A DNA stretch of 23,481 bases from UBA1444 sp964601085 (GTDB lineage Bacteria > Bacillota > Negativicutes > UBA1444), in NCBI GenBank assembly GCA_964601085.1, contig CAZRLN010000041.1, positions 1 through 23,481 of the forward strand, in the 5' to 3' direction. Shown piece after piece: positions 1-7,051 of this stretch; the first letter of the stretch is position 1; each line of letters begins with the position of its first letter. The notes under the pieces are model-generated. The model worked only from the letters and a program-made list of their open reading frames with translations, did no database searches and was not told where the DNA came from. The position numbers were made by a program, and so were the translations under genes.

Positions 1-2
1 TG

Positions 3-200
3 CAGGCGGAGCGCCTGATTCCGATCCTGGGCTATGAGCGGGCGGTGCAGGTCGCCCGGATCGCGGCGTTAACGGAAAAACCGGTGCGGCTGGTCGTGGA
101 AAAGATGAAGCTGTTGTCGGTTGAGCAATTGGACGGAATTTTTCCCTCGGACGACGAGTCGATGGAGACGCAATCGGAAATCGACGAAAAAATTTGTTAG
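3..200 (+). CDS. C-terminal fragment of a fumarase/aspartase-superfamily lyase
   Basis: This open frame enters from the left edge and stops at TAG 198-200, leaving the last 65 residues. They contain ILGYERAVQVARIA followed by KLLSVEQLDGIF and an acidic tail. That pattern (GY-[ED]-x-A-x-x-x-A, a helix, then L-S/T-x-E-x-[LF]-D) is the C-terminal helical domain of class II fumarase and aspartate ammonia-lyase. These enzymes remove water or ammonia to give fumarate. The active-site regions lie upstream of the window, so fumarase, aspartase and a related lyase cannot be told apart. The acidic tail after the domain is short and not conserved. No terminator is obvious between this stop and the next gene. 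The assignment rests on pattern memory only. Confidence 0.55.
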   Translation, partial: QAERLIPILGYERAVQVARIAALTEKPVRLVVEKMKLLSVEQLDGIFPSDDESMETQSEIDEKIC

Positions 201-305
201 GCTAGGTATTGCAAGCTCTTTCAGCTATATAGAAAATAATGGCAGTTGAAAAATAGGATAAAATAAGCGTTGCTTTCATCGCGTCGATGACAGAAAGGTG
301 GTACC

Positions 306-812
306 ATGGATTCTTCGACAATCGTCACGCCGCTCTCCGGCGTGGAACTCACGCATCTGACGTATGCCCTGGTGGTCGTTGCGACCTTTTTTGGCGTGTC
401 CTCCTTATATCTGGCGGTGCGTGTACACCGGCTCAACTTGATTTATAAAAAGATGATGCAGGGCGCGACCGGTGAATCGATGGAAGCCATGATGCTGGAC
501 CGGATTCAGGATATTGAGGAACTCAAGAAGGCGACGGCGGCCTTGCAGTCGGAATGTGCACGACTCGACGCCGACAGCCGGACTCACATCCAAAAGCTCG
601 GCGTGGTTCGCTTCAACGCCTTTGACAATACCGGCAGCGACCTGAGCTTTTCCGTGGCGCTGTTGGATGCCGCGGACGCCGGGTTTGTCCTGTCGGGAAT
701 TTACGGTCGCGAAGAGTCGCGGGTTTATGCGAAACCGGTTACAAAAGGCGAATCGACGTATCTGTTGACGAAAGAAGAAAAACAGGCGCTGGATGCCGCC
801 CGAAAAAAATAA
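306..812 (+). CDS. DUF4446 family membrane-anchored protein
   Basis: A 168-residue protein of the DUF4446 family, whose biochemical role is unknown. Residues about 17-40 form one hydrophobic segment (YALVVVATFFGVSSLYLAV). Residues about 55-85 are charged and probably a coiled coil. The C-terminal half carries the family core, KLGVVRFNAFDNTGSDLSFSV, then ALLDAADAGFVLSGIYGREE. The start ATG 306 has AAAGGTGG a few bases upstream, which fixes it well. The family is commonly found in Firmicutes near chromosome-partition or cell-envelope genes, and here an M23 peptidase and a bactofilin follow in the same direction. A membrane-bound envelope role is plausible but unproven. Confidence 0.8.
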   Translation: MDSSTIVTPLSGVELTHLTYALVVVATFFGVSSLYLAVRVHRLNLIYKKMMQGATGESMEAMMLDRIQDIEELKKATAALQSECARLDADSRTHIQKLGVVRFNAFDNTGSDLSFSVALLDAADAGFVLSGIYGREESRVYAKPVTKGESTYLLTKEEKQALDAARKK

Positions 813-900
813 TTTTTGCGGCGGGCAGGATTTTTTTCAAAGATGAAGAAACTTAATGATTGCTCGGTTATCTCAGGCGATGTCGGGAGGAGGTCAAGGT

Positions 901-1812
901 TTGCGGAGAAATAATCAGAAACCGGATAAAAGAAGCTATACGCTGATGGTTGTGCCGCATCGCGGCAATAAAGTATATCGTTTTCAAATGCCGATCCGTT
1001 ACGTGAAAGCCTGTCTGGCTACGGTTGGCGTCGCGGCGATTGTCGCAGCGGCCGGGCTGGTCCATTACCAGTACACCCTGCATCGGGCGCAGTCCGAACT
1101 CGACGAGTTGCAAAGCTTGCGGTCCGTGAATGTCGCCCAGGCGAGCCAGTTGACCCAACTGGCCAAGAACACGGCGATACTGCAGGAAGAAATGTCGAAG
1201 TTGAACCAACTGGATGCGGAAGTCCGCCGCCTATTGAACAAGGAGGAACTCCCGGGAGTTTCCCGTTCCGGCGTTTCCCGGCCATCTTTGCCGCGCGGCG
1301 GCGAAGGCGGCCCGGTGGTGAAGCCGCAGGCTGCGGAGTTGGACAATCTGGTGAAGGATCTGCGGGTGAGCGCCAAAGCCCGGGCCGAAAGCCTGGCGGA
1401 TCTGCGGGACACTTTGAAGGAACGCAATGAGCGCCTCGCCGCCACGCCCTCGATCTGGCCGACGGAAGGCGTAGTCACTTCCCGTTTCGGTTGGCGCTGG
1501 GGCGGCAGTGACTGGCATCCCGGCATTGACATTGCTTCGGATTCCGGTACGCCGATTGTGGCGACGGCCGACGGCGTCGTGATCGCCAGTGGCTGGAACG
1601 GCGGCTATGGCCGCCAGGTGGTCGTCGATCACGGCTATGGCATCACCACTTCGTACGCGCATAACTCGGAAAATGTGGCGACAGTGGGGCAAAAGGTCCG
1701 AAAAGGGCAGTTGGTCGCTTATATGGGTAGTTCGGGTTTCAGCACCGGACCGCACGTTCATTATGAAGTCAAAGTCAACGGAACCGTCGTAAACCCAGTC
1801 AACTTTATGTGA
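901..1812 (+). CDS. M23 (LytM-type) peptidoglycan metallopeptidase, membrane anchored
   Basis: A 303-residue zinc endopeptidase predicted to cut peptidoglycan cross-bridges outside the cytoplasmic membrane. A basic N-terminus (RRNNQKPDKRSYT) precedes one transmembrane helix near residues 36-56, then a coiled coil (about 60-110), a proline/glycine-rich linker and a second helical stretch. The C-terminal M23 domain has all metal and catalytic positions: H206 and D210 in HPGID, H254 in YAH, and H285-x-H287 in HVHYE, so it should be active. I place the start at TTG 901 because GGGAGGAGG lies 7 bases upstream; an in-frame ATG at 856 would add 15 residues but has only a poor site. The bactofilin gene follows 28 bp later, a pairing known in several bacteria where bactofilin scaffolds position M23 hydrolases. 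Confidence 0.88.
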   Translation: MRRNNQKPDKRSYTLMVVPHRGNKVYRFQMPIRYVKACLATVGVAAIVAAAGLVHYQYTLHRAQSELDELQSLRSVNVAQASQLTQLAKNTAILQEEMSKLNQLDAEVRRLLNKEELPGVSRSGVSRPSLPRGGEGGPVVKPQAAELDNLVKDLRVSAKARAESLADLRDTLKERNERLAATPSIWPTEGVVTSRFGWRWGGSDWHPGIDIASDSGTPIVATADGVVIASGWNGGYGRQVVVDHGYGITTSYAHNSENVATVGQKVRKGQLVAYMGSSGFSTGPHVHYEVKVNGTVVNPVNFM

Positions 1813-1840
1813 TTGTCAGAATAACAGCAGGAGATGAAAA

Positions 1841-2200
1841 ATGTTCGGAACTAAAAAAAAAATGGAGATCGCCGCGCAGGTCGAAACCCTGATCGGACAG
1901 AGCACTACTCTCAAGGGCAGCCTGTCGTCGAACGGCGCATTGCGCATCGACGGCAAATTTGATGGGGACATCGCTACCACGGCGGATATCATTGTCGGCG
2001 AAGCCGCCGTCATCACCGCGACGGTAACTGCCAAGAACGCCGTTATCGCCGGTTCGATCAACGGCAATATGGACATCGGCGATAAACTGGAGTTGTTGCC
2101 GACGGCGAAGGTGGTCGGCGATCTGAAGGTCGGGTCCCTGATCATCGGCGAGGGCGCCATTTTCAAAGGTAATTGCGAGATGCGCCAAGCCGCTGAATAA
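1841..2200 (+). CDS. Bactofilin (polymer-forming cytoskeletal protein)
   Basis: A 119-residue bactofilin. After a short basic tail (MFGTKKKME) comes the repetitive beta-helix core with regularly spaced G and hydrophobic residues: GSLSSNGALRIDGKFDGDI, then GEAAVITATVTAKNAVIAGSINGNM and KLELLPTAKVVGDLKVGSLIIGEGAIFKG. Bactofilins polymerise without nucleotide into filaments that usually lie under the membrane and recruit cell-wall enzymes. The length is typical. AGGAG sits just upstream of the ATG. It is the last gene of the DUF4446-M23-bactofilin cluster and is followed by a strong intrinsic terminator. The basic N-terminus may serve as a membrane-targeting tail; that is inferred. Confidence 0.92.
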   Translation: MFGTKKKMEIAAQVETLIGQSTTLKGSLSSNGALRIDGKFDGDIATTADIIVGEAAVITATVTAKNAVIAGSINGNMDIGDKLELLPTAKVVGDLKVGSLIIGEGAIFKGNCEMRQAAE

Positions 2201-2218
2201 CGGATTGTTGTTTAGGTT

Positions 2219-2263
2219 ACAGGCACGGTCTTTCCGGAAGGAAGGATCGGGCCTGTTTTTTTT
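2219..2263 (+). terminator. Intrinsic terminator after bactofilin
   Basis: ACAGGC (2219-2224) pairs with GCCTGT (2251-2256). Inside it CGGTCTTTCC pairs with GGAAGGATCG, with two wobble pairs, around a GGAA loop. Eight Ts follow. It separates the envelope cluster from selA. Confidence 0.9.
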
Positions 2264-2292
2264 CCGGACGGAATAGAGGAATTTGGCCGAGT

Positions 2293-2322
2293 TTGACTAA
2301 CTTTTCTATGTAGAGGGACAAT
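2293..2322 (+). promoter_or_regulatory. Possible promoter for selA-selB
   Basis: TTGACT (2293-2298), an 18-base spacer and GACAAT (2317-2322). The -35 is good and the -10 imperfect. It lies between the bactofilin terminator and selA, where a promoter is needed. Confidence 0.35.
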
Positions 2323-2354
2323 GGCCCGGACAAAGAAAGACAGGGAAGGAACGC

Positions 2355-3779
2355 ATGCGAATGAGCAAGAAAGAGTTGTTGCGCCAGATTCCGGCGATCG
2401 AACTGCTGTTGGGCGAAGTGGGTCACGATTCGCGCTTTGCCGGACTGAGCCATGCCGTGAAAGTCGAGTTGTTGCGGCAGGCGACGGATTCCGCGCGAAA
2501 GGATCTGCTGGCGGAGGGCGGCGAGTGTGGCGACGCGATGACGCCCGGGGAGCTGCAGGAAAAAATCATGACGGCGGCGGCCGCTGAATGCGACCGATTG
2601 CTGCAACCGCGCCTGCGGAAGGTCGTGAACGCAACCGGAGTCGTTCTGCACACCAACCTGGGGCGGGCGCCGCTAAGCGAGCGGGCCCTTCGGGCCGTCC
2701 AGGCCGTGGCGGAAGGCTACAGTACGCTGGAGTACGATCTGGCCGCCGGCAGCCGGGGCGAGCGGTACAGTCATGTCGCGCAGCGGCTGGAAAAGCTGAC
2801 AGGCGCCGAGGCGGCGCTGGTCGTCAATAACAATGCGGCCGCTGTGCTGCTGGCCGTGGCCGGGATCGCGCGGGGGCGGGAAGTCATTGTAAGTCGGGGC
2901 GAACTGGTGGAGATCGGCGGGTCGTTCCGGATTCCAGACGTCATCCGCCAGAGCGGCGCGACCCTGGTGGAGGTGGGCACCACCAACAAGACGCGTCTCG
3001 CCGACTACGCTGCGGCGATCACGCCGGACACCGCCGCGATATTAAAGGTGCACACCAGCAATTTCGCGATTGTCGGCTTTACCAGCCAGCCGTCCTTTTC
3101 GGAACTGTGCGGCCTGTGCCGGGAGAAAGGCGTCGTCGCCATCAACGATGTCGGCAGCGGCACGCTCTTGCCCCTGGCGCTGGGAGGGCACAGCGAACCG
3201 ACAGTGCAGGAGTGCCTGGAGGCGGGGTTTGACTTGGTGACCTTCAGCGGCGACAAATTGCTGGGCGCGGGACAGGCCGGGGTCATCGCCGGCCGCCGGC
3301 TTTATATCGACAAAATCAAGCAGGAACCGCTGCTGCGGGCGGTCCGGATTGACAAACTGTCACTTGCGGCCCTGGAGGGAACGCTGACCGACTATATGAC
3401 AGGCCGGGCCGCGGAGCTGATCCCCGGCTGGGGAATGTTGAATGCGACGCCAGACTGGCTGCATTCGCAGGCGCAGGCTTTGCTTTCACGCCTGTCGCCT
3501 TTGTTGCCGGCGGACTGGCGGTCGGCGATTGTGCCGACCCGATCCCTGGCCGGCGGCGGCTCGCTTCCCGCAGTGGAACTGGCGGGATACGGCGTTGAAC
3601 TGGTCCCGGACGGCATGACTGCTGCCCGGCTGGAGCGCCTGTTGCGGGAAAATTTGGTCCCGATTGTCGCCCTGATTCGGGAAGACGCGGTTGTCCTGGA
3701 TGTCCGGTGCCTGCGTCCCGGTGACGAGACGATTCTCGGCGATGCGCTGGGCCGGATCGTTCGGAGAGAGGAGCGATGA
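2355..3779 (+). CDS. selA: L-seryl-tRNA(Sec) selenium transferase
   Basis: A 474-residue PLP enzyme that converts Ser-tRNA(Sec) to selenocysteinyl-tRNA(Sec) using selenophosphate. The N-terminal helical domain (SKKELLRQIPAIELLLGE) is followed by the signature KVVNATGVVLHTNLGRAPLS, then YSTLEYDLAAGSRGERYSH. The Schiff-base lysine is K301 in FSGDKLLGAGQAG. Full length matches bacterial SelA. The start is ATG 2355 or ATG 2361; GGAAGGA at 2344-2350 fits either, and the two differ by two residues. The stop codon overlaps the selB start (ATGA at 3776-3779), so translation is probably coupled. With selB here and selD downstream in the window, this organism makes selenoproteins. Confidence 0.97.
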   Translation: MRMSKKELLRQIPAIELLLGEVGHDSRFAGLSHAVKVELLRQATDSARKDLLAEGGECGDAMTPGELQEKIMTAAAAECDRLLQPRLRKVVNATGVVLHTNLGRAPLSERALRAVQAVAEGYSTLEYDLAAGSRGERYSHVAQRLEKLTGAEAALVVNNNAAAVLLAVAGIARGREVIVSRGELVEIGGSFRIPDVIRQSGATLVEVGTTNKTRLADYAAAITPDTAAILKVHTSNFAIVGFTSQPSFSELCGLCREKGVVAINDVGSGTLLPLALGGHSEPTVQECLEAGFDLVTFSGDKLLGAGQAGVIAGRRLYIDKIKQEPLLRAVRIDKLSLAALEGTLTDYMTGRAAELIPGWGMLNATPDWLHSQAQALLSRLSPLLPADWRSAIVPTRSLAGGGSLPAVELAGYGVELVPDGMTAARLERLLRENLVPIVALIREDAVVLDVRCLRPGDETILGDALGRIVRREER

Positions 3780-5659
3780 AACATCTGATCGTCGGCACGG
3801 CCGGACACGTCGACCACGGCAAGACCGCGTTGATCCGCTATCTGACCGGCACGGACACCGACCGGCTGCAGGAGGAAAAAAAACGGGGCATCTCCATCGA
3901 CATCGGTTTCGCCGCCCTGCGCTTCGACGAAGAGCTGATCATGGGCATCGTCGATGTGCCCGGGCATGAACGATTTCTCAAAAACATGCTGGCGGGGACC
4001 GGCGGAATCGACCTGGCGATGCTGGTCATCGCCGCCGACGAAGGGATCATGCCGCAAACGCGGGAACATTTTGAGATGCTGCGGTGTCTGGGGATCCGTC
4101 ATGGAATCGTGGTCCTGAACAAAACCGACAAAGTGGACGCCGAATGGCTGCTGCTCGTCGAAGAGGATGTCCGGGAATGGCTGAAGGGGACGTTTATGGA
4201 GGGAGCACCCCTCTGCCGGGTGTCGGCGGTGACCGGCGCCGGCATGGAGGAGTTGCGGCGGACGCTGCGGGAGACGGGCGGGAAAATCCGGGCCCGGGAC
4301 AGCCGGGCGCCGTTTCGGATGTGGATCGATCGGGCGTTTAACCTGAAGGGACAGGGATTGATCGTGACCGGCTCGGTATTGTCGGGGCAATTGCGAGTCG
4401 GCGACGCCGTCCGGATCTACCCGACCGGCCAGGACGGGAAAGTGCGGGAAATGGAAACCCACAACCGGACAGTGCCGAGTATCGGCGCAGGACAGCGCGC
4501 CTCCATTAAGCTGGCGGGGATTTCTCTGTCCGAGGTGGGTCGGGGAATGTTTCTGAGCGCCGAAGCTGTCGCCCAGACTAGTTTGGTCTGGGATGCGGCC
4601 ATCGAATGGAAAACGCGCTTTCCTTCCGGCATCCGAATCCGCTTCCACATCGGCACCGGCGAATATATCGGTCGGCTGTCCTATGCCGCGAAAGGGACTT
4701 CATCGGAGCTCGTGCGTCTGCATCTGGAGGAGCCGGTCGCCGGCGGTTGCGGCGACAAAGGCCTGGTCCGGCGGTATTCGCCGCAGGATCTGATGGGCGG
4801 GATCACTCTGCTCTGCCCCGCAGTTTCCGGTCATAAACGGGACGCCGGGCTGCAGCGGTTGTTGGAGGCTCTGCAGGAAAACAATCCGCCGGGCGTGATG
4901 CTCGAATTGCTGGAATTGGCCAAGGAACCACCGACGCGAAAAGAATGGATTGGTCTCGCCGGGTACGCGAACGGGGAGGAAGTACAGGCGGCGGTCCGTC
5001 AGTTGACCGCTTCCGGCGCTGTGCTGCAGGCCGGCAACTATTTCGTGCCGGCGGAGCGGGTGCGGCGCTATGAAAACCAGATGAAAGCTGCGTTGCAGGA
5101 GTTTCACCGGAGCAAGCCGGCCGAGCCGGGTATTTCCCGGGAAATACTGCGGCAGAAACTCGGCTTGCCGGTCAGCATCGCGGACTGGTATATAAAGGAA
5201 TGCGAGCGCAAGGGGTTGGCGATCCTTTGGGAAGAGTTCGTCGCCGACCCGTCGCACGCTGTGGTGCACGAACAAAAAGGGGCTCGTCTGCGGACCGAAT
5301 TTGAACAAATCATGGATCCGAAAGAACTGATCGAAGTCACGCCGGAGTGGCTGGCGGAAAAAATGCAGAAAAATTTTTCGGAGATCAAGCCGTTTTTTGA
5401 GGCGCTGATCCGCGAAGGCGTGCTGGTAAGGCTGGCGGGAGTACATGTATACAGAAAAACAATTCAGTACATTGGCGCGGTTATTCAATCGCATTTTGCA
5501 GTCCAATCCACGCTTTCCGTTGGCGAATTTCGGGATTTGCTGCACACTTCGCGGCGACTGGCCGTCCCGCTTCTCGAATACCTGGATGCAAATAAATATA
5601 CAATCAGAAAAGACGATGTGCGCTTAAAAGGCCCGAATTTACACAATTTATCTGAATAA
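3776..5659 (+). CDS. selB: Selenocysteine-specific elongation factor SelB
   Basis: A 627-residue GTPase that carries Sec-tRNA(Sec) to the ribosome at UGA codons followed by a SECIS hairpin. GTPase motifs are intact: GHVDHGKT (P-loop, residues about 10-17), DVPGHERF and NKTD. EF-Tu-like domains 2 and 3 follow (for example RMWIDRAFNLKGQGLIVTGSVLSG). The C-terminal 250 residues are winged-helix repeats that bind SECIS RNA (for example PGISREILRQKLGLPVSIADWYIKE in separate helices, and the end HTSRRLAVPLLEYLD). Length is normal. It overlaps selA by four bases. Its likely client inside this window is the UGA-containing selD. Confidence 0.97.
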   Translation: MKHLIVGTAGHVDHGKTALIRYLTGTDTDRLQEEKKRGISIDIGFAALRFDEELIMGIVDVPGHERFLKNMLAGTGGIDLAMLVIAADEGIMPQTREHFEMLRCLGIRHGIVVLNKTDKVDAEWLLLVEEDVREWLKGTFMEGAPLCRVSAVTGAGMEELRRTLRETGGKIRARDSRAPFRMWIDRAFNLKGQGLIVTGSVLSGQLRVGDAVRIYPTGQDGKVREMETHNRTVPSIGAGQRASIKLAGISLSEVGRGMFLSAEAVAQTSLVWDAAIEWKTRFPSGIRIRFHIGTGEYIGRLSYAAKGTSSELVRLHLEEPVAGGCGDKGLVRRYSPQDLMGGITLLCPAVSGHKRDAGLQRLLEALQENNPPGVMLELLELAKEPPTRKEWIGLAGYANGEEVQAAVRQLTASGAVLQAGNYFVPAERVRRYENQMKAALQEFHRSKPAEPGISREILRQKLGLPVSIADWYIKECERKGLAILWEEFVADPSHAVVHEQKGARLRTEFEQIMDPKELIEVTPEWLAEKMQKNFSEIKPFFEALIREGVLVRLAGVHVYRKTIQYIGAVIQSHFAVQSTLSVGEFRDLLHTSRRLAVPLLEYLDANKYTIRKDDVRLKGPNLHNLSE

Positions 5660-5679
5660 ACTGCATTTAAATATACGTG

Positions 5680-5708
5680 TTGACAGCATAAGCTTACGTT
5701 CATATAAT
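5680..5708 (+). promoter_or_regulatory. Consensus promoter for the glutamate synthase operon
   Basis: Perfect TTGACA (5680-5685), a 17-base spacer and perfect TATAAT (5703-5708). Transcription should begin near 5715, about 40 bases before the riboswitch core. The perfect consensus suggests that control lies at the downstream RNA switch and not at initiation. Confidence 0.85.
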
Positions 5709-5745
5709 TACCTTGACACAATTCGTTTGCAGGGAAAACACAAAA

Positions 5746-5832
5746 GTGTCGAGGGAGTGTGCCTAGGGTTCCGCGCGAAGAGGCGGTCTGGACCGAGCGG
5801 CACAGCGCGCAAGCGTACACCGTGAGTATAAA
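5746..5832 (+). promoter_or_regulatory. ykkC-family riboswitch aptamer, probably the ppGpp subtype (2a)
   Basis: The conserved ykkC-type blocks are visible in order: CTAGGGTTCCG (5763-5773), GGTCTGGACCGAG (5785-5797) and ACACCGTGAGTATAAAA (5817-5833). Pairings fit the family: GTGCC (5759-5763) with GGCAC (5799-5803); CCGC (5771-5774) with GCGG (5783-5786); and GCGC/GCGT closing a GCAA tetraloop (5805-5816). Related subtypes sense guanidine, ppGpp, PRPP or (d)ADP. The ppGpp subtype is the one known upstream of glutamate synthase and branched-chain amino acid genes, which is exactly what follows here, so that ligand is favoured on context. The sequence alone does not prove the ligand. Confidence 0.8.
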
Positions 5833-5878
5833 AAACTCTGCGGAAGGTCCCGGTACAACCGGCCTTCGCAGAGTTTTT
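5833..5878 (+). terminator. Riboswitch-controlled terminator
   Basis: AACTCTGCGGAAGG (5834-5847) pairs with CCTTCGCAGAGTT with one bulged G, and an inner CCGG/CCGG pair closes the loop. TTTTT follows. The 5' arm abuts the 3' end of the ykkC core, so ligand binding can plausibly compete with hairpin formation and allow read-through into the glutamate synthase genes. Confidence 0.88.
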
Positions 5879-5944
5879 AGCATTTCGGGGGCTTGGGGGA
5901 TGTCCGGCAGATGAACATAGCAAGAGAGGGAAGGTGTGGTATTT

Positions 5945-7051
5945 ATGTGCAGAATTGGCGCCATTAAAAGTGCGGACCCGGTGCATCCGTCCACGGCATT
6001 GGCTTTGATGCTGCCTCAACAGGAAGGACATGACAACTCCGGCTTCGCCATGGTGATGCAGGATCTGGAGGGAGTATTCGGCGAGTACAAGACCAAGCCG
6101 CTGCTGTCATTGGCCTGTACGCAGAAAGGGGCGAAACTGGTTCAGGATTACATGGACAAAAGCGGTTTCCGCAGCCTGCGGGAGTGGATTCCCAAAGTCA
6201 GCAATCAGCCAGGTCTCGATATCAAGGCCATGCCGTATTATATCTTTACGGCCTACGATTATCCGGACTATCTGGAAAACGCAACCCAGGAGAAGAAGGA
6301 AGACATGTTGCTCAATATCCGGCTGGCCTTGCGGGCGCTGCTGGAAAAAGAGGATAACGGCTATGTGTTTTCGTTCTGGCCGGATGTGCTGACTTTAAAA
6401 GAGATCGGCGATCCCCGCGATATTGCGACCTATTTCGGGCTGTGGGACGACGGCGGCGAGCTGATGGCCCGCAACTATGTCGTGCAGTGCCGCCAGAACA
6501 CGAACTATGAAATCGTCCGCTATGCGGCTCATCCTTTCTTCCTGCAGGGATATACCCTGTGCGCCAACGGCGAAAACACCTTCTACACGAAGAACAAGGA
6601 ATACCAGAAATCGCTGCATCGCGGCTACATCGGCTTTGAATCGGATTCGCAGAACTTCCTGTATACGCTGCACTATGTTCTGCACGAACTGAAATGGCCG
6701 CTCAAATACTACAAGCATGTGATCACGCCCCTGCCGTTCGAGGAAGCGGAGCAGCGCCCCGACAGCAAGGAGCTGCGGGCGATCCGGCAGACGCTGGGCC
6801 ATCTGGAGATCAACGGCCCGAACACGGTGATCGCCATGCTGCCCGACGGCAGCATCATGACTTGCTGCGACTCGAAGAAGCTCCGGCCGGTCGTGGTTGG
6901 CGGCGACGCCAAGATGATGGCGATTTCATCGGAAGTATGCGGCTTGAATGTAATTTTGCCGGATCGGGACGAAACGAAGGATGTTTATCCGAATGAGCGG
7001 GAAATCGTGATGATTACTCCCGGCATGGAGGTGCAGCGATGGAAACAATGA
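5945..7051 (+). CDS. Glutamate synthase, class II glutamine amidotransferase subunit (GltB1-like)
   Basis: A 368-residue Ntn-type amidotransferase. Starting at ATG 5945 gives MCRIGAIK, so that Met removal exposes the N-terminal catalytic Cys; AGGGAAGG lies about 10 bases upstream. An in-frame GTG at 5936 would bury the Cys and is rejected. EGHDNSGFAMVMQD near residue 30 resembles the substrate-binding loop of class II amidotransferases, and GHLEINGPNTVIAMLPDGS near the C-terminus resembles the end of this domain in split glutamate synthases. It should release ammonia from glutamine for the FMN subunit encoded next. Its 3' end overlaps that gene by 13 bases. It is divergent from the E. coli GltB N-terminus, so the substrate is inferred. 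Confidence 0.8.
   Translation: MCRIGAIKSADPVHPSTALALMLPQQEGHDNSGFAMVMQDLEGVFGEYKTKPLLSLACTQKGAKLVQDYMDKSGFRSLREWIPKVSNQPGLDIKAMPYYIFTAYDYPDYLENATQEKKEDMLLNIRLALRALLEKEDNGYVFSFWPDVLTLKEIGDPRDIATYFGLWDDGGELMARNYVVQCRQNTNYEIVRYAAHPFFLQGYTLCANGENTFYTKNKEYQKSLHRGYIGFESDSQNFLYTLHYVLHELKWPLKYYKHVITPLPFEEAEQRPDSKELRAIRQTLGHLEINGPNTVIAMLPDGSIMTCCDSKKLRPVVVGGDAKMMAISSEVCGLNVILPDRDETKDVYPNEREIVMITPGMEVQRWKQ

Noticed and set aside
1..200. C-terminus of ParB, suggested by the DUF4446 neighbourhood
   Set aside because: The GYERAVQVARIA and LLSVEQLDGIF pattern fits the C-terminal domain of fumarase/aspartase and not the ParB dimerisation domain.
3392..4648. Long reverse-strand open frames across selA, selB, the glutamate synthase genes, liv genes and others (for example this one and 6985-8685)
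   Set aside because: They are antisense shadows produced by high GC at third positions; composition is low-complexity (Arg, Gln, His, Pro rich) and they have no domain motifs.
5746..5832. Guanidine-I (subtype 1) riboswitch
   Set aside because: The shared core cannot exclude it, but guanidine exporters or carboxylases are absent and the neighbours are typical for the ppGpp subtype.
5660..5944. tRNA-Sec (selC) beside selB
   Set aside because: The structured stretch is accounted for by the ykkC blocks and a terminator; no acceptor/anticodon UCA cloverleaf was found here or elsewhere in the window.
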